Assembly: GCA_018816765.1 (NCBI GenBank)
Contig: JAHIUX010000065.1
Location: 1-32,982 of the forward strand
Direction: 5' to 3'
Source of the DNA: Bacteroidota bacterium
Lineage (GTDB): Bacteria > Bacteroidota > Bacteroidia > Bacteroidales > F082
Length of the DNA: 32,982 nucleotides
Numbering within the stretch: position 1 is the stretch's first letter; the number at the start of each line of letters is the position of its first letter. The notes under the pieces are model-generated. The model was not told where the DNA came from and did no database searches. It saw only the letters and a list, made by a program, of their open reading frames with translations. A program made the position numbers and the translations under genes. Shown here in pieces: positions 7,432 to 16,549 of this stretch.

Positions 7432-8873
7432 AGCACAGACTGACATATGTGGTGTTGGCAATCATGCTGCTCTTGTCAGGCAGGCTGATGGCGCAGGCTG
7501 TGCCTGAATGGGCTGCCCGTTTTGAGCATGGCAAGCTGATACTGTCAGTGAACCTGAAATGGAACGATGATGAGAAGAAGCGATTCGCAAACCTTTACGA
7601 CCTCGACTCCCTCCTGATGGATGCGGTTTTCAGCAGGAAGTTGACCATTGTGGCCGACTGCACCGTGTGGACACCAAAGGTACTGCAGAACAACATCATC
7701 GAGCTTTCGAAAATGCTTGGCAGTGATGGCCCGACTCATGATTTTCAGCCGGAGATGATATTGCTCGATGACAATGTTTCGCAGAAAAACGCGCTGGCTA
7801 TGCCCGAAGCGGCAAATTACGGGATAACCAAATTGTCGCGTCCGGGTGTGTTCAAGTGCAAGGATGGCAAGGCCTGCTTCTTCCTTCCCGGAAACCGGGA
7901 GGCGAAAAAGGTGTACCTGTCAGGAACCTTTAACCAGTGGAGCACACTTCAAACCCCCATGCAAGCCTGCGACTCGGGATGGAAACTCTGCCTCGACCTG
8001 CTTCCGGGTAAATACCAGTATAAATTTATCGTCGATGGAAAATGGCTAACCGACGAAAACAACAAACAGCGCGAAAAAGATGGTCACCGCGGCTACAACT
8101 CAGTGGTGTACTGTCCTAATTTCAGCTTCAGGCTGAAAGGCTACACCAGCGCCAGGAAAGTGATGGTTTCAGGAAGCTTCAACGATTGGCGAACAGATGA
8201 GCTACCTATGATCAGCACGGTCGATGGCTGGATATTGCCCATTTACCTCAGGGAAGGCACACATGCCTACAAATTCATTGTCGACGGGGAGTGGATCACC
8301 GACCCTGACAACAAGGTTGTCAGAAATGACGGACGGGGCAACAGGAACTCGTTTGTGGGCATAGGCGAAAGCATGGTCTTCAGGTTAAACGGACACGATA
8401 ACGCCCGGGAAGTGTACCTTGCCGGTGATTTCAACGGGTGGAACGGAGGCGAGTTGCTGATGAACCGCGATGCCCGTGGATGGTCCCTGTCATACGTGCT
8501 GGCTCCCGGCAATTATGGCTATAAATTTGTTGTCGACGGACAATGGATCACCGATCCCCAGAACACGCGGACCGTCGTGGTTAACGGCTTCGAAAACTCA
8601 CTCATCACCGTGAAGCCCAACCATATATTCAGACTGATAGGTCACGCACAGGCGAAAAAAGTGATTGTTTCAGGGAGCTTCAACAACTGGCAGAAAGACA
8701 GTTTCCTGATGACCCGGCAGCAGGATGATTGGGTTTGTGAACTTTACCTGCGCCCTGGGCGATATGCCTACAAATTCGTTGTTGATGGTGTCTGGATGCT
8801 CGATGATGCCAACCCGCTCTGGGAAGACAACGAATACGGCACCGGCAATTCGGTGATCTGGATCGCACACTGA
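7428..8873 (+). CDS. Exported protein with four tandem CBM48 / AMPK-beta-like glycan-binding modules
   Basis: 481 residues. A signal peptide (MKHRLTYVVLAIMLLLSGRLMAQA) is followed by an unassigned domain (about 25-140) and four repeats of about 84 residues at roughly 141-229, 230-312, 313-396 and 397-481. Each repeat has the same skeleton: KVYLSGTFNQW, then M near +10, then W, PGKYQYKFIVDGKW and TDP.N. This is the early-set fold of CBM48 and the glycogen-binding domain of AMPK beta, which binds alpha-glucans; the Trp and the YKF.VDG Lys are the usual sugar contacts. No catalytic glycosidase domain is present. It is translationally coupled (ATGA) to the upstream protease. It probably works in the periplasm or at the surface as a glycan-binding or scaffold protein; the ligand is not determined. 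Confidence 0.88.
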   Translation: MKHRLTYVVLAIMLLLSGRLMAQAVPEWAARFEHGKLILSVNLKWNDDEKKRFANLYDLDSLLMDAVFSRKLTIVADCTVWTPKVLQNNIIELSKMLGSDGPTHDFQPEMILLDDNVSQKNALAMPEAANYGITKLSRPGVFKCKDGKACFFLPGNREAKKVYLSGTFNQWSTLQTPMQACDSGWKLCLDLLPGKYQYKFIVDGKWLTDENNKQREKDGHRGYNSVVYCPNFSFRLKGYTSARKVMVSGSFNDWRTDELPMISTVDGWILPIYLREGTHAYKFIVDGEWITDPDNKVVRNDGRGNRNSFVGIGESMVFRLNGHDNAREVYLAGDFNGWNGGELLMNRDARGWSLSYVLAPGNYGYKFVVDGQWITDPQNTRTVVVNGFENSLITVKPNHIFRLIGHAQAKKVIVSGSFNNWQKDSFLMTRQQDDWVCELYLRPGRYAYKFVVDGVWMLDDANPLWEDNEYGTGNSVIWIAH

Positions 8874-8895
8874 GCCGTTTTACCCTAAATCAATC

Positions 8896-11307
8896 CTATT
8901 CCGACCTCAGCGACCTGATGGGATTTGCCCTGACAGCGGTGAGCGTCTGCCACCATATGACCATGATTGTGAGCGCCAGGGCGATGATGCCGGCAACAAC
9001 AAAATAAAACAGGCTGAGTTGGGTGTGGTAGGCAAAATTGTTCAGCCAGCGGTCGAGCAGCAGCCATGCCACTGGCCAGGAAATGAGGTTGGCCATGAAC
9101 ACAAGCAGCACATATTCCTTTGAGAAAAGCCTGAGCAAGTCAATGAAGCTGGCTCCGAAGGTGAGCCTGATGCCCATTTCGTGGCTGCGCTGCGCAACCA
9201 TATAGGCTGTGAGCCCAAAGAGGCCCATACCGGCAACAAGGATGATGAGCAGCGTAAGCGCGAGCGAAAAACTGCTGAGCCTTACTTCTTCGCGGTACTG
9301 TTTGTTCAGCTCATCTTTCAGAAAACTGAATTCAAACGGTCGTTGTGGCGCGAAAGCATGCCATTTCTCTTCGATAAACTGCAGGCTTTCGGCATAGGAG
9401 CCAGGGACAAGGCGCACAGCCACATAACGCAGGAAGAAGTTGTTCACCCGGTCATCTTCCTTGATGTTTAGCACAAAGGGAGATGCGGGGCTATGGAGCG
9501 AGGTGGCATGAAAATCCTTAAACACCCCCACAACCCGCTCTTCACCGGCGAGGGAGCGAAACTTCTTGCCCAGGGCTTCTTCGTTCGATTTCCATCCAAG
9601 GTGTTTTACCATCGACTCGTTGATCAGCATGGCATTCATGGCATCGGTTTTGTTTTCGCGGCTGTAGTCGCGCCCGGCCACCAGCGGAATCTGGAACGTC
9701 TTTAGAAAATCGAATTGAACAACCAGGGCCGGGTAAAACTGCCATTTGTCCTCGGGGAAACCTTCGGGCCTGAACTCGTGGGTATTGTGTGCCACACCGA
9801 AAATGTCATCCATGGCGGTTACCGATAATACATTGGGGTTGGTGAGCAACTCACTGCGGAAATCTTCATATTTCTTCACAATGGGTGTGCGGTTTACCGG
9901 AATAAGCAGGATGGCCTCTTTGTTGAATCCCAGGTCGGCATTTCTGAGAAAATGAAGCTGGTCGAAGGCCACCAGCGTGCTGACAATCAACGCCACAGAT
10001 ATGGCAAACTGTATGGTGACCAGAATTTTCCGGGCCTGTCCCCCACGCGCGCCTCCGCTAAACTGGCCCTTAAGCACCTTCAGCGGTTGAAAAGAAGATA
10101 TGTAAAAAGCCGGATAAATTCCTGACATAACACCGGTTAACAGGCCCAGCAAAAAGAGTCCGCTGAACCAGATCGGCTGATAAAAAACCGTCAGGCTTAA
10201 TGTTTTATCAGCTAGGTTATTGAAAAACGGGAGGGTCAGCTCGACCAACAGCATCGACAAGAGCAAAGCGATGAAACTCAGCAGGATGGCTTCGCCGAGA
10301 AACTGTTTGATCAGCTGGGGCCGTGATGCTCCCACAACCTTTTTCATGCCGATTTCCTTTGCCCTGCTGGTTGAGGTGGCAGTACTCAGGTTCATGAAAT
10401 TGATGATGGCTATAACCAGCAGAAAGATGGCAATGGCCGAAAGGATGTGCACATAGGTGATGTTGCCGTTGGGCTCGATCTCATAATCGATGCGTGAATG
10501 CAGGTGGATATCGGTGAGGGCCTGCAGGTAAAGCGTGATGTTTTCCTTCATGGCATCGTAATAAAAGCGCTGCGTAAAATCAGCAAAATTGGCTTCCAGG
10601 TCTGCCTGACGCACCCCTTCTTTAAGTTGGATATAGGTCCAGCAGGGATTCCACACCCAGGTCTGCGGAAGTCTTCCGCCATACATGATCCTCACCGATG
10701 ACAGCGAGGCCATAAAATCGAAATGAAAATGTGAGTTCGACGGAACTTTTTCGATTACACCGGTAACCTTAAGGTCGAACTGGCCCTCGAAGCGCAGGGT
10801 TTTCCCCATGGGATTGTCGTTCCCGAAATATTTCCGGGCTGTTTCGGCAGTAATGACGGTAGCAAAGGGCTCGTTAAGGGCTGTGTGTGGGTCGCCAAAT
10901 AGGAAGTTGTAGTCGAACATATCGAAATAAGCCGAATCGGCGAAATATAGCCGGCGCTCGTTGTATGCGATATCGCCCAGCTCGACGAGACTTCGCGGGG
11001 CCTGAAAATTAAATACCCTGACAGCGTCATCGATCAGTCCGGGATACTCATTCACCAGCGCCGGAGCCACAGGAAACGGTGCACTGGCCGACTCTTCGCC
11101 CACACCTTCGAAATCGCTGATGCTTACCAGCCGGTAAATCCTGTCGTGGTTGCGGTGATACCTGTCGTAGCTCAGCTCATCGACCACATAAAGCATGATC
11201 AGGATAAAACTCGACAAACCGATGGCCAGACCAAAAATGTTGATCAGGGCTGAAACGCGGCGCCTGAGCAAATTTCGCAGGGCTATTTTCAAATAGTTTA
11301 GCAGCAT
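8896..11307 (-). CDS. MacB/FtsX-type ABC permease (fourth permease of the operon)
   Basis: 803 residues; last gene of the ABC operon. TM1 (about 20-40, LINIFGLAIGLSSFILIMLY) precedes a MacB-type periplasmic domain (about 45-270). Next comes a first FtsX block of three helices carrying the coupling motif RAKEIGMKKVVGASRPQ (about residue 315). A second unit follows: a TM near 425, a second periplasmic domain, and a final FtsX block. The C-terminal coupling motif reads RSHEMGIRLTFGAS, less canonical than the REIGIRKVLG of its paralogues. The tail NPIRSLRSE replaces the usual KYE ending. No ATPase is fused, so it depends on the ATPase at 19077-19763. A 119-nt gap separates it from permease 3, the longest gap inside the permease cluster. 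I see no promoter element in it. Confidence 0.92.
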   Translation of the reverse strand: MLLNYLKIALRNLLRRRVSALINIFGLAIGLSSFILIMLYVVDELSYDRYHRNHDRIYRLVSISDFEGVGEESASAPFPVAPALVNEYPGLIDDAVRVFNFQAPRSLVELGDIAYNERRLYFADSAYFDMFDYNFLFGDPHTALNEPFATVITAETARKYFGNDNPMGKTLRFEGQFDLKVTGVIEKVPSNSHFHFDFMASLSSVRIMYGGRLPQTWVWNPCWTYIQLKEGVRQADLEANFADFTQRFYYDAMKENITLYLQALTDIHLHSRIDYEIEPNGNITYVHILSAIAIFLLVIAIINFMNLSTATSTSRAKEIGMKKVVGASRPQLIKQFLGEAILLSFIALLLSMLLVELTLPFFNNLADKTLSLTVFYQPIWFSGLFLLGLLTGVMSGIYPAFYISSFQPLKVLKGQFSGGARGGQARKILVTIQFAISVALIVSTLVAFDQLHFLRNADLGFNKEAILLIPVNRTPIVKKYEDFRSELLTNPNVLSVTAMDDIFGVAHNTHEFRPEGFPEDKWQFYPALVVQFDFLKTFQIPLVAGRDYSRENKTDAMNAMLINESMVKHLGWKSNEEALGKKFRSLAGEERVVGVFKDFHATSLHSPASPFVLNIKEDDRVNNFFLRYVAVRLVPGSYAESLQFIEEKWHAFAPQRPFEFSFLKDELNKQYREEVRLSSFSLALTLLIILVAGMGLFGLTAYMVAQRSHEMGIRLTFGASFIDLLRLFSKEYVLLVFMANLISWPVAWLLLDRWLNNFAYHTQLSLFYFVVAGIIALALTIMVIWWQTLTAVRANPIRSLRSE

Positions 11308-11426
11308 GGCATTCGGGGTTTTGTTGGTTATTCGTTTCTAATTTCTGCGATTCATGTGTTGGTCAGAGTGTTATCAATAGGTGTTTGGTTTGTATACTTT
11401 GAACAATGTTTTATTATGCAAATGGC

Positions 11427-13793
11427 TCATTCATATTTAACCACCTCAACCGGCTTAATGCTGGCCGCCCTGATGGCCTGCCAGCCGACGCTGATCCAAG
11501 CTATAACGACAGTGATCATACCGGTGATGACAAAAGCCAGGGGCGAGAGGCCTGCCACAAATGCAAACTGATCGAGCCAATGCTGCATCAGCATCCATAC
11601 CGGAATGGCGGCGATGAGGTTTGCCAACACGACGAGCAGGGTAAACGAAAGCAGGGTGCTGACGACGAGCCTGCCGGTGGATGCCCCCAGAATTTTACGG
11701 ATCCCCAATGCCTTGGTTTTCTGCCGGATGATGAGTGCTGACAAACCAAACAGCCCAACGGCTGCGATGACCATGGCCAGCAGGGTAAACCATCCGAAAA
11801 TGTTGCCCAGCTGCTTTTCCTGTGTGTAGCTTTGCTGCAGGTATGCCTCCAGTGGCGTGCTCACCAGGGGTTCGTTGGGAAACTGTGTTTTCCACACCTC
11901 TTCAATGCTGTTGGCAAAGGAGTTCCGCGGAAAATCCTCGGTGCGGTAAACAAGATAGCGATAGCCGTCCCAGGGATGCATGCTTAGAATCAACGGGCCT
12001 ATGGGCTCATATAGCGGGGCATAATGAAAGTCTTTCACCACACCGATAATCGGGAAATTGCCGTCGCGACGGATGATTTTACCAATGGGATCGCTATAGC
12101 CAAACTGCCTGACAAAGGCCTCATTGACCAGGTAGGCCTGTTTGTCGGATGGATTTCCTGCTTCAAAGTTCCTGCCGGCAATCAGCGGTATTTCCATGGT
12201 TTGCAGAAAGCCCTGATCGATGTCCATCACATGTATCATCACTGGCTGGGCGTAGCCTTCGGGCAGGTAGCCATTCATGGTGACTCCGGCACCCGGAAGC
12301 TCAGTAGCCGCCCCACAACCCAGCACCCCGGGCAGGCTTTTCAGCGATTGTTGCATCGCGGCAACGGCTTCGTTGCTGATTGATTCGGGCAGGCTGATGG
12401 CGGTCACATTTTCTGTAGTGAATCCGGTGTCGAATTGCCTGATGAACCTCATTTGGTTGTAAATAACCCATGAACAGTTCAGCAGTGCGGCGGCGATTAC
12501 AAACTGCACTACGACCAGTATTTTAGGCAGCAGGTTTTTTGCTTTAACTGACTCAAAGCCGCCTTTCAGGGTTTTAACAGGCTGAAAGGAAGAAAGATAG
12601 AACGCAGGATAAGCCCCAGCAACTAGGCCCGTAAGTACAACAAGGCTGATGATTCCGGGAATGAACCATGCTGTTTGCATATGGTAAAGCCCCAGCTCGA
12701 GGCCAAGCAGGGCATTATAATACGGCTGCACAAGCTCTATGATCAGAAGCGCCAGGCCAAGGGCAATAAATCCGAGCAGCAATGCTTCGGACAAAAACCG
12801 CATGATGAGTTGGCTGCGGCTTGCGCCCAGCACTTTTCTGATGCCAGTTTCCCGCGACCGGGTGAGGGCTGAAGCCGTGGCAAGGTTGGTGAAATTAAAA
12901 CAGGCAATCAACAGGATAAACAGGGCAATGAGGATGAATATCCTGATGAGGTTACGTTTTCCGCCTCCGCTGTTTTCATCTGTAGCATTCAGGTGGATGT
13001 CGGTAAGTCCGGTAAATGAAATGCCTACGCTGAAGCCACTCCCTGCAATGTCATTGTTGATCTGTTCATCCATGAAGTCCGGCAGCTTGTCCGAAAACCC
13101 TGTCCAATCCGTCAATGGATTGAAGGTGAGGTAGGTTTCATATTGGTTGCCCCCATTCCATCCCATAAAAAGTATTGAGTCAAGGTACAGGGTTTCGAAC
13201 GAAAGCAGGGCATCGAACTGAATGCTTGAAGCCAATGGCGGATCTTCGGCAAGGCCGCTCACCTGCCAGCCCTCCCTGCCATTGAGCCTGATGATTTCCC
13301 CGATGGGATTGCTTTTACCAAACATCCTTTTCGCAAGTGAGCGGGTAATCACTATGCGGTGCGGACCATTTAAGGCGGTTCCGGCATCGCCCTGCAAAAG
13401 CAAAAAGCTGAAGGTGTCGAAAAAGCTGGAGTCTGCATAGACGAGCCCATCGGTTAGGGTGTTGTTTTCTGCATACTGGAAATAGCCAGACTGTGGAGCG
13501 GTCAGGCGGCAAAACCGGTTTACCTCGGGAAAGGCTTCGGCAAGACTGGGGCCTACAGCGGCCGGAATGCGTGATCCCACAAAGCTGCCATCCTTATTGG
13601 TATAGATGAGATTAACCCGTTTAATACGGTCTTTTTGCTGGTGAAACTGATCGTAGCTGTATTCGTTGGTCACAAACATCAGGATAAGGATGGCAGCAGC
13701 CAGTCCCACCGACAAGCCAAACAGCTTGATGAAACTGAGTCCACGTTGACGGACCATTTGCCTGAGCGTACCGGTGAAAAAGCGGATTAACAT
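11427..13793 (-). CDS. MacB/FtsX-type ABC permease (third permease of the operon)
   Basis: 788 residues from the chosen start MLIRFFTGTLRQMVR. An in-frame ATG at 13826 would add 11 polar residues and overlap the previous gene by 23 nt. I prefer 13793 because the paralogues begin with the same MLxNYLKIA-like helix, and because it leaves a normal 10-nt gap. The architecture is doubled: TM1, periplasmic domain, three-helix FtsX block with RSRETGIRKVLGASRSQ (about residue 300), then TM, second periplasmic domain and second FtsX block. The second coupling motif is KTKALGIRKILGAS, in which the acidic residue of REIG is lost. The tail KPVEVVKYE is family-typical. It lacks its own ATPase. Confidence 0.92.
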   Translation of the reverse strand: MLIRFFTGTLRQMVRQRGLSFIKLFGLSVGLAAAILILMFVTNEYSYDQFHQQKDRIKRVNLIYTNKDGSFVGSRIPAAVGPSLAEAFPEVNRFCRLTAPQSGYFQYAENNTLTDGLVYADSSFFDTFSFLLLQGDAGTALNGPHRIVITRSLAKRMFGKSNPIGEIIRLNGREGWQVSGLAEDPPLASSIQFDALLSFETLYLDSILFMGWNGGNQYETYLTFNPLTDWTGFSDKLPDFMDEQINNDIAGSGFSVGISFTGLTDIHLNATDENSGGGKRNLIRIFILIALFILLIACFNFTNLATASALTRSRETGIRKVLGASRSQLIMRFLSEALLLGFIALGLALLIIELVQPYYNALLGLELGLYHMQTAWFIPGIISLVVLTGLVAGAYPAFYLSSFQPVKTLKGGFESVKAKNLLPKILVVVQFVIAAALLNCSWVIYNQMRFIRQFDTGFTTENVTAISLPESISNEAVAAMQQSLKSLPGVLGCGAATELPGAGVTMNGYLPEGYAQPVMIHVMDIDQGFLQTMEIPLIAGRNFEAGNPSDKQAYLVNEAFVRQFGYSDPIGKIIRRDGNFPIIGVVKDFHYAPLYEPIGPLILSMHPWDGYRYLVYRTEDFPRNSFANSIEEVWKTQFPNEPLVSTPLEAYLQQSYTQEKQLGNIFGWFTLLAMVIAAVGLFGLSALIIRQKTKALGIRKILGASTGRLVVSTLLSFTLLVVLANLIAAIPVWMLMQHWLDQFAFVAGLSPLAFVITGMITVVIAWISVGWQAIRAASIKPVEVVKYE

Positions 13794-13803
13794 GTTGCTG
13801 TGC

Positions 13804-16254
13804 TTATTCGTATTTGATGGCATCAACAGGATTCGACCGCAAGGCCCTGATGGCCTGAATCAGCACGGTGACCAGGGCAATCAGTATGGCCAGCAAAAGT
13901 CCTCCAGCAAACCACAAGGGTTTCATATCGACGTGAAAGGCAAAACCGGCAAGCCATTCGTCCATAAGGAAATAAACGACTGGCAAGGCCAACAAACCGG
14001 CGATCAGCACCAGCAGCATAAAGCTTTTGGTAAGCAGCAGCAGGATTGCTTTCGGGCTACTGCCCAGCACCTTACGAATACCGATTTCGCGTGTGCGCTG
14101 TTCGAGTGAAAAGGCCGACAGCCCGTACAGTCCCAGACAGGATATCAGGATGACCATCAGCGAAAAATAACCGAAGAGCGAAAGCATGCTTTGCTCATGA
14201 CGGTATTGACGGGCAAAACGCTGGTCAAGAAAAGTGTAATGAAAGAAATGCTTCTGGTCGAAATCCATCCAAATCCCGCTGATGTTTGCGATAACACCTG
14301 AAATGTCGCGGCTTTGAACCTTAACGGCCATAAACGCTGCCCGTTTTTCATTCAGAATAAACACCAGTGGTTCGATCGGATTGTGGAGCGAGGTATAATT
14401 GAAGTTTTCGACAACACCAATGATTTTTCCCTGCACTCCGAGCCCGCAGTTCATTTCAACCGACATCGGATCGGGATAACCCAGGTAATCGGCTGCGGCT
14501 TTGTTGATCACAAAAGCAGTGGTGGCGTCGTTGGGATAATCTTTTGAAAAGGTTCGCCCTGCGAGCAGCTTGATATTCAGCAGGTCGAAAAACCGGTGAT
14601 CGACCATAAAGATGTTCATTGTGTGTACCACGGGCTTCACGGTGTCGCCGACAAAAAACATCAGCCGCCCCGACCGGTAACCCGGAAGACTTTGGCTTGC
14701 CGAAACCTGCCTGACTTCCGGTTGTTCGAGCAGCTGTTGCCGGATCACTTCCTTGTTGGCCATGAGTGCGGAGTCGGCCGGAAAGTGGATCACCATGACC
14801 TGATCAGTGTCAATGCCTTTGGTGTTGGACTGCAGGTAGCTGAGTTGTCCGGCAACGATGAATGTGCTGATGATCATGCCGATGGAAATGGCAAACTGCA
14901 GCACAACGAGCACCTTACGCAGGTTTCCGAGGCTCAGCTGACTTTTGTTGTTCATGCTGAATCCGGCACGGAGCACATTCACCGGTGAAAAGGACGAGAG
15001 CACAAAGGCCGGGAAAAGTCCGCTCAACAGCCCCAGCGAAAGCATGGTTGCAATCAGTATCGCCAGCGGGCCAGCCGAACCTGAGAAGAAAATAGCCGAC
15101 AGGGACAAATCAAGACCAATAAGGTCGTTGAAGTAGGGCAGGCTTAATTCGGCCAGCGACAGGGCAATCACAAAGGCTGCCAGGGTAAGCAACATGCTTT
15201 CGCCCAGAAACTGCACGATAAGTTGTTCGCGCCGGGCACCGGCCACCTTGCGAATCCCGATTTCGCGGGCGCGCTTCATCGATCGCGCCGTCGACAGGTT
15301 CATATAGTTGATGGCGGCAATCAGCAAAAGGAAAATAGCGATGTAACCAAAGAGGTTGACAATCTGTTTGTTTGAGTTTGTACTGCTGTCGTACTGCAGG
15401 CTGTTGTTGAAATGAATGTGTGCAACGGCTTCGTGGCTTAGTTTAATGGAACCATCCACACTCACCTCTTTTATCCAGGGCTGGATGGTTTCGGTGGTGA
15501 GCCATTCAAGTTTACTGCCGAAGTTTTCGGCCGCTTCAATGCTGTTGAATTTTACATAGGTTGAGCCCACAAGCCAAAACCAATCGCTGCGAAAACGTTC
15601 AAAATCTGCTGCCTGATAAGTGCTCAGCGAAGCCAGGGCGTCAAATTCGAGGTGGCTGTCGTGGCGCGACTTATCAATCACACCAGTCACCATGAAGGTG
15701 TTTTTATTGATCTTCAACAACTTGCCAAGTGCTGGTTCATTGGCAAAAATTGTGCGGGCAATGTCGGTGGTAATGACCAGGCTCCTGGGTTCTTTCAGCG
15801 CCGTGAGCGGATCGCCTTCAACAAAAGGATAATCAAACACCCTGAAAAAGTCTTGGTCGGCATAGGTGAACGAGGGCATTTCGAACATCCGGTCTTCGTG
15901 CCATACCGTGATGCCCACCCTATCATCGGAGAAATTCGTCCGGAAAATCAGCGTAGCGGCTTCAATCTCCGGAAATTCCGTTTTCATGCTCTGCGCGATA
16001 TTGTACGATGAAAGCGCAAACTGATCTTCACGGCCATTGAATGCCAGGGTAGCGTTGATGCGGTATATTTTGCGGTGATCAGTCCAGGCCCGGTCGTAGT
16101 TGTATTCGCGCAGCAGGTAGGTAAATATCAACAGAAATATCATGATGCCCGCCGAGAGGCCGATGATATTGATCAGCGCATAGGTGGGCTGCTTAACCAT
16201 CCGACGGAAAGCCAGGTGGAGGAAATGCTGAAAAAGGATACGCTGATGCTTCAT
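13804..16254 (-). CDS. MacB/FtsX-type ABC permease (second permease of the operon)
   Basis: 816 residues with the doubled MacB-periplasmic plus FtsX layout. TM1 is at about 25-46 (LINIIGLSAGIMIFLLIFTYL). The first coupling motif RAREIGIRKVAGARREQ is near residue 325 and the second, RTREIGIRKVLGSSPK, near 725; both are canonical. The C-terminal tail NPVDAIKYE is usual for Bacteroidota members of this family. It begins 13 nt after the small gene at 16268-16528 and ends 10 nt before permease 3. By analogy with MacB and LolCDE, such proteins move lipophilic or peptide substrates out of the inner membrane by mechanotransmission; the substrate here is unknown. Confidence 0.93.
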   Translation of the reverse strand: MKHQRILFQHFLHLAFRRMVKQPTYALINIIGLSAGIMIFLLIFTYLLREYNYDRAWTDHRKIYRINATLAFNGREDQFALSSYNIAQSMKTEFPEIEAATLIFRTNFSDDRVGITVWHEDRMFEMPSFTYADQDFFRVFDYPFVEGDPLTALKEPRSLVITTDIARTIFANEPALGKLLKINKNTFMVTGVIDKSRHDSHLEFDALASLSTYQAADFERFRSDWFWLVGSTYVKFNSIEAAENFGSKLEWLTTETIQPWIKEVSVDGSIKLSHEAVAHIHFNNSLQYDSSTNSNKQIVNLFGYIAIFLLLIAAINYMNLSTARSMKRAREIGIRKVAGARREQLIVQFLGESMLLTLAAFVIALSLAELSLPYFNDLIGLDLSLSAIFFSGSAGPLAILIATMLSLGLLSGLFPAFVLSSFSPVNVLRAGFSMNNKSQLSLGNLRKVLVVLQFAISIGMIISTFIVAGQLSYLQSNTKGIDTDQVMVIHFPADSALMANKEVIRQQLLEQPEVRQVSASQSLPGYRSGRLMFFVGDTVKPVVHTMNIFMVDHRFFDLLNIKLLAGRTFSKDYPNDATTAFVINKAAADYLGYPDPMSVEMNCGLGVQGKIIGVVENFNYTSLHNPIEPLVFILNEKRAAFMAVKVQSRDISGVIANISGIWMDFDQKHFFHYTFLDQRFARQYRHEQSMLSLFGYFSLMVILISCLGLYGLSAFSLEQRTREIGIRKVLGSSPKAILLLLTKSFMLLVLIAGLLALPVVYFLMDEWLAGFAFHVDMKPLWFAGGLLLAILIALVTVLIQAIRALRSNPVDAIKYE

Positions 16255-16267
16255 CGGTTTAAGGCCC

Positions 16268-16528
16268 TTATTGCATCTTTTTCCGGAACATCAGCGAGAT
16301 GTTTTTTTCGGTCGGAGGACCAATTTCGACAAGTTCCCAGTCCTTGTCGTAAGCTTCGATCTTGTGGCGAAGCACTTGTACCTTTTCTTTCGGCGGCACT
16401 TCGTTGCCTTCCCAGTCGAGCAGCTCCACACGGTATTGCATGGTCCGGCTGCGGCCGTTGATACGGACGTCTATTTCCACATTCTGTTCCTCATCGAGGT
16501 CTGGAATCAACACAACTACTTCTCTCAT
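16268..16528 (-). CDS. Small conserved-looking protein of unknown function inside the ABC operon
   Basis: 86 residues, no signal peptide, no membrane segment, no Cys, rich in charged residues; probably cytosolic. It starts MREVVVLIPDLDEEQNVEID and has alternating hydrophobic positions that suggest beta strands. A middle segment VLRHKIEAYDKDWELVEIG suggests a helix and strand, and it ends in a basic FRKKMQ. It lies 21 nt after permease 1 and 13 nt before permease 2 on the same strand, so it is clearly part of the transcript. An antisense reading frame of similar length exists, but operon strand, spacing and a plausible protein composition favour this one. I do not recognise a characterised family. 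A role with the neighbouring permeases is only a guess from position. Confidence 0.72.
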   Translation of the reverse strand: MREVVVLIPDLDEEQNVEIDVRINGRSRTMQYRVELLDWEGNEVPPKEKVQVLRHKIEAYDKDWELVEIGPPTEKNISLMFRKKMQ

Positions 16529-16549
16529 GGTTAATTGTTATTATGTACA

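Noticed and set aside
13794-13826. Upstream start adding 11 residues to permease 3
   Set aside because: It overlaps the preceding gene by 23 nt, and the added residues are not seen in the paralogues, which start with the MLxxY/F helix.
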